Shown here: positions 5,658-9,609 of the stretch, one piece after another | Numbering within the stretch: the first letter of the stretch is position 1 | How the letters are laid out: every line of letters starts with the position of its first letter | Source of the DNA: Chloroflexota bacterium | GTDB lineage: Bacteria; Chloroflexota; Chloroflexia; QHBQ01; JADMIH01 | DNA length: 9,609 nucleotides | Assembly (NCBI GenBank): GCA_015478675.1 | Contig: JADMIH010000148.1 | Location: 1 to 9,609 of the forward strand | Direction of reading: 5' to 3' | Translations under genes and position numbers: made by a program | The notes under the pieces: model-generated | Database searches by the model: none | Told to the model about the DNA's origin: nothing | Seen by the model: the letters and a program-made list of their open reading frames with translations, nothing else

Positions 5658-6911
5658 CTAAGCTACCCCACTAACCATAGAGTTCGCACCTGCACGCAAC
5701 TCCGACACACAGCCCTCCAGCACATCCAGAGCATAATCTATATCCTCTATCGAGTTATCTATACCTACCGTCAGGCGCAGGCTCCCCTGAGCAAGCTCAC
5801 GCGGTACACCCAGGGCACGCAGCACGTGGCTTGGCTCTGTAGACCCCGAAGCGCACGCCGCCCCACTGGAAGCGCCTATGCCTCTCATATCGAGCTTGAG
5901 AAGCATCGTTTCGCCTTCTACACCTTCTATGCAAAAGTTGACATTGTTGGGCAAACGAAGCTCAGCATGGCCCATCAGCTGAACGGCAGGTATCCGCTCT
6001 GTTATCCCTTCAATAAGCCTGTCCCGTAACCCACGCACGTACTCGGCTTCCGACTGTAACTGCTGGTGTGCCCGCACAAGGGCAGCCCCCAGGCCAACTA
6101 TCCCTGGTACATTCTCGGTCGAGGCCCTGCGGCGGCTCTCCTGTGATCCGCCATGCTGCTGCGGCAGAATAGGACTGTTCGATCTTATGTAAAGCACCCC
6201 TACGCCCTTCGGGCCATGAAACTTGTGCCCCGACAGCGACAGCAGGTCAGCCCCCAGCCGCTCTACATTCAGCCCCAGCGACCCGCCCGCCTGCACAGCA
6301 TCGGTGTGGAAGAGCGCACCCCCTGCGTGGGCGATAGCCGCGATCTCCTCTATCGGCTGGATCGTGCCGATCTCGTTGTTGGCGTACATGATGCTCACCA
6401 GCGCTGTGTCCCGCCGCATGGCTCGCCCAACATCATCAGGGTTCACCCTGCCGTACTTGTCTACCGGCAAGGTAGTCACCTCGAAGCCGTGCTTCTCAAG
6501 CTCCTCAGCTGAATGCAATATCGCGTGATGCTCAATAGCAGAAATTACTATGTGCCCCGGCCCTTCAGAAGGCTGCTTGCCCTCAAACAGCCCACGCCTG
6601 TATGCCCAGGCCACACCCTTCACAGCAAAATTGTCCGACTCGGTGCCACCCGAAGTAAAAACTACTTCGCGTGGACGGCAGCCAAGTACAGACGCCACCT
6701 GCCGACGCGCACCCTCTAATCCCTGGTGGGCAGCGCGCCCCCAGGCATGCACGGACGACGGGTTGCCATATTTCTCCGTGAAATAAGGAAGCATAGCCTC
6801 CAGAACCTCCGGCAGCACGCTCGTAGTCGCTGCGTGGTCCAGATAAACTGACCTCTGTGGAAGCCCATTAGAAGACGAAGTGCCATTTGAATGTATGCCC
6901 ATAATAACCAT
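5658..6911 (-). CDS. Cysteine desulfurase, NifS/IscS type
   Basis: This PLP enzyme converts cysteine to alanine and passes the sulfur, as a persulfide, to Fe-S cluster scaffolds or tRNA-modifying enzymes. The 417-residue product shows VYLDHAATT (22-30), EKYGNPSSVHAWGR (46-59), FTSGGTESDNFAVKG (85-99) and IEHHAI with the PLP-stacking H128. MYANNEIGTIQPI (175-187), HTDAVQAGG (202-210) with D204, and SGHKFHGPKG (227-236) with the PLP lysine K230 follow. The catalytic cysteine C353 is in SSGAACASGS (348-357), the long-loop group I form. RASTENVPG (262-270) varies slightly from the usual RSGTEN. Start: ATG 6911 has GAGG close upstream, while Met4 has AGGATGG about 6 bases upstream; either is possible. 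No scaffold (iscU/nifU) or tRNA thiolase (mnmA) gene lies in the window, so the sulfur acceptor is unknown. The catalytic assignment is secure. Confidence 0.95.
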   Translation of the reverse strand: MVIMGIHSNGTSSSNGLPQRSVYLDHAATTSVLPEVLEAMLPYFTEKYGNPSSVHAWGRAAHQGLEGARRQVASVLGCRPREVVFTSGGTESDNFAVKGVAWAYRRGLFEGKQPSEGPGHIVISAIEHHAILHSAEELEKHGFEVTTLPVDKYGRVNPDDVGRAMRRDTALVSIMYANNEIGTIQPIEEIAAIAHAGGALFHTDAVQAGGSLGLNVERLGADLLSLSGHKFHGPKGVGVLYIRSNSPILPQQHGGSQESRRRASTENVPGIVGLGAALVRAHQQLQSEAEYVRGLRDRLIEGITERIPAVQLMGHAELRLPNNVNFCIEGVEGETMLLKLDMRGIGASSGAACASGSTEPSHVLRALGVPRELAQGSLRLTVGIDNSIEDIDYALDVLEGCVSELRAGANSMVSGVA

Positions 6912-7034
6912 CCTATCCTCGATCTACATCCGCCTACTATACCTTCTTCTATGGTACCTTTGCCGTTTCACTACCAAAAGGCTAGTTCAAGCCAACCAAC
7001 TGACACATAATATACCACGCAGATACCGCTCTTT

Positions 7035-7063
7035 ATTATAGCACCCCCGCATAGCAATTAGAA
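7035..7063 (-). promoter_or_regulatory. Possible promoter for the cysteine desulfurase gene
   Basis: A perfect minus-strand TATAAT (7040-7035) lies 17 bases after a weak -35, TTCTAA (7063-7058). It would leave a leader of about 115 bases. Other AT-rich hexamers (TATATT, TATAGT) lie nearer the gene but lack a -35. Nothing else is recognised between 6912 and 7074. Confidence 0.3.
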
Positions 7064-7074
7064 CCCCTGTGGTA

Positions 7075-7213
7075 GTAAACATCAGGGCGATTGCATCTAA
7101 GTAGGGGTTGCAGGGGTGCCCCCTTGATACTCACCAGGAAGCAAGCCCCCTCTCCCATGAAGGGAGAGGGGGTTGGGGGTGAGGGTCCTTTCCCTATCCC
7201 TACTCTCATTTAC
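7075..7213. mobile_element. MITE-like repeat element, copy C (degenerate short form)
   Basis: The middle (TTGATACTCACCAGGAAG, hairpin 7146-7172, GTTGGGGGTGAGGG) matches copies D and E. The right end CCCTACTCTCATTTAC is a worn version of the terminal repeat. The left end (GTAAACATCAG, then extra bases before AAGTAGGGG) is ambiguous, so the left boundary is approximate. The hairpin loop is ATGAA, the reverse complement of that in D and E. Confidence 0.6.
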
Positions 7214-7221
7214 TTCTCTCT

Positions 7222-7399
7222 GTAAGCGTTCAGATTAGGGGTGCAGGGGAGTATCCCCTGACGGGGTATTAGGGGTGTCCCCTGATACTCACCAGGAAGA
7301 AAGCCCCCTCTCCCTTCATGGGAGAGGGGGTTGGGGGTGAGGGCGCACCCGCGCAGGATACCTCTTGAAGATTGCTCTACCCCTACTCTGAACATTTAC
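7222..7399. mobile_element. MITE-like repeat element, copy D (short form)
   Basis: This 178-bp unit starts GTAAGCGTTCAGATTAGGGG. Read inward from the right it starts GTAAATGTTCAGAGTAGGGG. The main hairpin is at 7304-7330 (11-bp stem, loop TTCAT). A closing pair AGTATC/GATACT brackets two small G/C hairpins in the left half. By hand alignment it differs from copy E at 14 positions with no gaps. It starts 8 bases after copy C ends. Confidence 0.85.
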
Positions 7400-7407
7400 T
7401 TCGTAGC

Positions 7408-7585
7408 ATAAGCGTTCGGAGTTGGGGTGCATGGGCATAGCCCCTGACGGGGTATTAGGGGTGTCCCCTGATACTCACCAGGAAGCAAGCCCCCTCTCCC
7501 TTCATGGGAGAGGGGGTTGGGGGTGAGGGTGCACCTGCGCAGGATACCTCTTGAAGATTGTTCTACCCCAACTCTGAACACTTAC
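7408..7585. mobile_element. MITE-like repeat element, copy E (short form)
   Basis: This 178-bp unit starts 8 bases after copy D, giving a 186-base period. Its ends carry TTGGGG and CCCCAA where copy D has TAGGGG and CCCCTA, so the terminal pairing is preserved. The hairpin is at 7490-7516 with loop TTCAT. The thrS promoter begins 15 bases beyond its right end, so the element does not supply the promoter. Confidence 0.85.
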
Positions 7586-7599
7586 CGGCCGAAGGCCAC

Positions 7600-7628
7600 T
7601 TGACGCTGTAGCCCTCCGCTGCTATAAT
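7600..7628 (+). promoter_or_regulatory. Predicted thrS promoter
   Basis: TTGACG (7600-7605) and TATAAT (7623-7628) are separated by 17 bases, 5/6 and 6/6 consensus matches. Transcription would start near 7635, immediately before the T-box leader. Confidence 0.85.
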
Positions 7629-7634
7629 TAACCT

Positions 7635-7909
7635 ACAAACCCATATACAAAGCTCTGATCAGGACGAGTAACCGGAGAGAGTTTAGCAGAGAGTACGGGC
7701 CAGAGGCTGAAAGCCCTTACCAAACCCAACCCGGCGGAAACCACCTGTTAGCCGCATCGCGGAAAAGAAGCATCAATTTGCCTCCAACTATGCCATGCCG
7801 TCAGGCCCCGTTACAGGCCCCACGAGGACGCTCAACGCGTCGAACTCGGGTGGAACCACGTGAGGGCTTATTACCTCTCGTCCCGTTTGGACGAGGGGCT
7901 TTTTGTTTT
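7635..7909 (+). ncRNA. T-box leader riboswitch of thrS (Thr specifier)
   Basis: The leader senses uncharged tRNA-Thr and decides whether transcription continues into thrS. Stem I contains AGGACGAGTA, the AGAGAG element and a distal hairpin GGGC-CAGAGGCTGAAA-GCCC. Directly after comes the candidate specifier ACC (7719-7721), a Thr codon followed by A. The conserved T-box GGGTGGAACCACG is at 7848-7860. Its TGGA should pair with the tRNA 3' end, predicting a U discriminator on the cognate tRNA-Thr. GGG (7848-7850) can pair with CCC at 7882-7884, forming an antiterminator that excludes the terminator. The T-box motif and terminator are clear; the stem I fold was traced by eye. Confidence 0.93.
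7874..7909 (+). terminator. Intrinsic terminator of the thrS T-box
   Basis: CCTCTCGTCC and GGACGAGGGG pair over 10 bp (one T-G) around the loop CGTTT. CTTTTTGTTTT follows. Its 5' arm contains the CGTCCC that the antiterminator uses. Confidence 0.93.
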
Positions 7910-7936
7910 AAATACCTTCCCAAGGAGGAAAGAGCA

Positions 7937-9609
7937 ATGATACAGTCTGAACAACTTCAAGACCACGAACAGGCCAAGAGGGACCAATTGTATAAAATCC
8001 GCCATAGCGCCGCGCACATCATGGCCGAGGCCGTGCTCGACCTCTACCCTGACGCCAAAATCGCCATCGGCCCGCCAATCGAGAACGGCTTTTACTACGA
8101 CTTCGACCTCGGCAGGGACGAGAACGGCAAGCCGACTACTTTCGAGCCGGAAGACCTGGAGAAAATCAGCAAGCGAATGCGCCAGATCATCGGCGGCAAA
8201 TACCACTTCATCAAGCGTGAAGTGAGCGCCGAAGAAGCCAAAGAGCTATTCAGCAACCAACCCTACAAACTGGAGCTTATCGAAGGTCTCGAAAAGGGCG
8301 GCGTTGACGAATACGGCAACGCGACCACAGAACTGCCTGTAATCAGCACCTACAAGCACGACACATTTGAGGATCTGTGCAGAGGCCCCCACGTTGATAA
8401 TACAGCCCAGGTGCCCGCCGATGCCTTTGCCTTGATGAGCGTAGCGGGCGCTTACTGGCGTGGCGATGAGCATAACCCCATGCTTCAGCGCATCTACGGC
8501 ACAGCCTGGCAGAATAAAAAGCAGCTAACCGCCCACCTGCAAATGCTCGAAGAAGCCAAAAAGCGCGACCACCGTAAGCTCGGCAAAGAGCTTGAGATAT
8601 TCATCTTCGATGACGAAGTTGGCCCCGGACTCCCCCTCTGGCTCCCCAGAGGCGCGGCTATCATCGAAGAACTGGAGCGCCTGGCCAAAGAAATGGAAAG
8701 CAAAGCCGGCTACGACCGAGTCCGTACCCCTCACATAGCAAAAGAGTCTCTCTTTCTGCGCAGCGGTCACCTGCCTTACTACGCGGAAAGCATGTACGCC
8801 CCTATGGAGGAGGAAGGCATACGCTATTACATCAAGCCGATGAACTGCCCCTTCCACCACAAAATCTTCGCCAGCAAGCCGCGCAGCTATCGCGACATGC
8901 CCATGAGGCTCGCCGAGTACGGCACCTGCTACCGCTACGAGAAGAGCGGCGAGCTTTTCGGCCTCATGCGCGTCCGTTCTATGCAAATGAACGATGCCCA
9001 CATCTACTGCTCGGAAGAGCAGTTTCAGCGAGAGTTCCTCGGAGTCATAGATATGTATCTCGCCTACTTCAAGCTCTTCGGCATTGACAAATATATGATG
9101 CGCTTCAGCACACACAGCCAGGCCGGTCTGGGCAAAAAGTATGTGGACAACGAGCGCCTCTGGCTCAAAACAGAGGATATGGTACGCAAGGCCATGCAAG
9201 ACGGAGGCGTACCCTACGTTGAGATACCCGATGAAGCCGCCTTCTACGGCCCCAAGATAGACGTTCAGGTGTGGAGCGCAATTGGCAGAGAGTTCTCCCT
9301 TGCCACAAACCAGGTTGATTTCGCGGTGCCTGAGCGTTTCGATCTCGCCTTTGTCAACAATGAAGGCAAGGAGGAGGTGCCGTTATGCATCCACCGCGCC
9401 CCTTTGGGCACACACGAGCGCATGATCGGTTTCCTCCTTGAACACTACGCGGGCAACTTCCCACTCTGGCTGTCGCCTGAGCAAGTGCGCGTTATACCGA
9501 TCTCCGACTCGCACAATAGCTATGCCAGCAGCCTGCTCCAAAAACTGCGCGACGCGGGCGTTCGCGCCGAAGCCGACCTCCAGAGCGAGCGGATGAACGC
9601 CAAGATCCG
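7937..9609 (+). CDS. thrS: Threonyl-tRNA synthetase (3' end beyond window)
   Basis: ThrRS charges tRNA-Thr with threonine and edits mischarged Ser-tRNA-Thr. The 557 visible residues start directly in the editing domain; the usual N-terminal TGS domain (about 60 residues) is absent. The editing site shows HSAAH (H23, H27) and DLCRGPH (C148, H152). The class II core has motif 1 around GLPLWLPRGAAIIEEL (231-246). Zinc ligands are C304 in MNCPFH, H355 in NDAH and H486 in CIHRAPLGTHERM; motif 3 is GTHERMIGFLLEHYAG (491-506). Motif 2 reads RVRSMQMNDAHIYC (345-358) where most enzymes have RVRGFTQDDAHIFC. The anticodon-binding domain begins near 515 (QVRVIPISDSH) and is cut at residue 557. AAGGAGGAA (7922-7930) precedes the ATG and fixes the start, so the missing TGS domain is not a start error. 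Expression should be controlled by the T-box just upstream. Confidence 0.97.
   Translation, partial: MIQSEQLQDHEQAKRDQLYKIRHSAAHIMAEAVLDLYPDAKIAIGPPIENGFYYDFDLGRDENGKPTTFEPEDLEKISKRMRQIIGGKYHFIKREVSAEEAKELFSNQPYKLELIEGLEKGGVDEYGNATTELPVISTYKHDTFEDLCRGPHVDNTAQVPADAFALMSVAGAYWRGDEHNPMLQRIYGTAWQNKKQLTAHLQMLEEAKKRDHRKLGKELEIFIFDDEVGPGLPLWLPRGAAIIEELERLAKEMESKAGYDRVRTPHIAKESLFLRSGHLPYYAESMYAPMEEEGIRYYIKPMNCPFHHKIFASKPRSYRDMPMRLAEYGTCYRYEKSGELFGLMRVRSMQMNDAHIYCSEEQFQREFLGVIDMYLAYFKLFGIDKYMMRFSTHSQAGLGKKYVDNERLWLKTEDMVRKAMQDGGVPYVEIPDEAAFYGPKIDVQVWSAIGREFSLATNQVDFAVPERFDLAFVNNEGKEEVPLCIHRAPLGTHERMIGFLLEHYAGNFPLWLSPEQVRVIPISDSHNSYASSLLQKLRDAGVRAEADLQSERMNAKI

Noticed and set aside
3857..7518. Repeated hairpins considered as a CRISPR array or as ordinary terminators
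   Set aside because: Repeat spacing and lengths do not fit CRISPR: the units are long and the 8-base spacers too short. The G-rich 3' arms are followed by GTTGGGG, not a T run.
7210..7581. Two similar 61-residue minus-strand reading frames in the repeat array, with LTPNPLSHEGRGG
   Set aside because: They are translations of copies D and E and keep the same frame only because the period of 186 is divisible by 3. Peptides of this type are a known artefact of the C-rich hairpin repeat. There is no ribosome site.
8525..9199. 224-residue open frame antisense to thrS, plus smaller ones at 7871-8706
   Set aside because: They mirror the highly conserved thrS coding strand, with no family motif and no ribosome site. 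The long frame is expected from GC-rich codon use in thrS.

Overview
The window looks like a chromosomal stretch of a moderately GC-rich bacterium (mid-50s percent GC, judged by eye). It holds housekeeping genes separated by repeat-rich gaps. A T-box leader on thrS, a zinc-ribbon L28, an Asp23/FakA/DegV cluster and standard TTGACA/TATAAT-like promoters suggest a Gram-positive-like lineage. The C-rich hairpin repeats and a type II tRNA-Leu without an encoded CCA fit Chloroflexota (possibly Ktedonobacteria-like). The lineage is an inference, not a search result.

Layout. On the minus strand, bases 1-3087 carry an apparent operon in the order Asp23/Gls24-family protein, FakA-type fatty-acid kinase (DAK2), and a DegV/FakB-type lipid-binding protein cut by the window edge. 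It diverges from rpmB (ribosomal protein L28, plus strand), and the two -10 boxes overlap. rpmB converges on a minus-strand tRNA-Leu(UAG). A short, apparently leaderless scpB (chromosome segregation) follows. It sits exactly between two copies of a palindromic repeat element, and the second copy supplies its last 12 codons and stop. Next, on the minus strand, come a NifS/IscS-type cysteine desulfurase and a small flavin-type split-barrel protein. The 1-kb gap after that holds three more copies of the repeat, in a near-tandem array. It then has a strong promoter, a threonine-specifying T-box leader with an intrinsic terminator, and thrS (threonyl-tRNA synthetase, plus strand), which runs off the right edge.

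The most unusual content is the repeat family. I count five copies with inverted ends (core GTAAnnGTTCAGAnTA) and an 11-bp C-rich hairpin. There is a long form of about 315-327 bp (two copies around scpB), two 178-bp short copies, and a degenerate copy. Copies show compensatory changes in the paired ends, a hairpin loop found in both orientations, and a second 80-bp element nested in one copy with a CTA duplication.

Functionally, FakA and DegV probably form an exogenous fatty-acid phosphorylation system. The cysteine desulfurase supplies sulfur for Fe-S clusters or tRNA thiolation. thrS should be induced by uncharged tRNA-Thr through its T-box.
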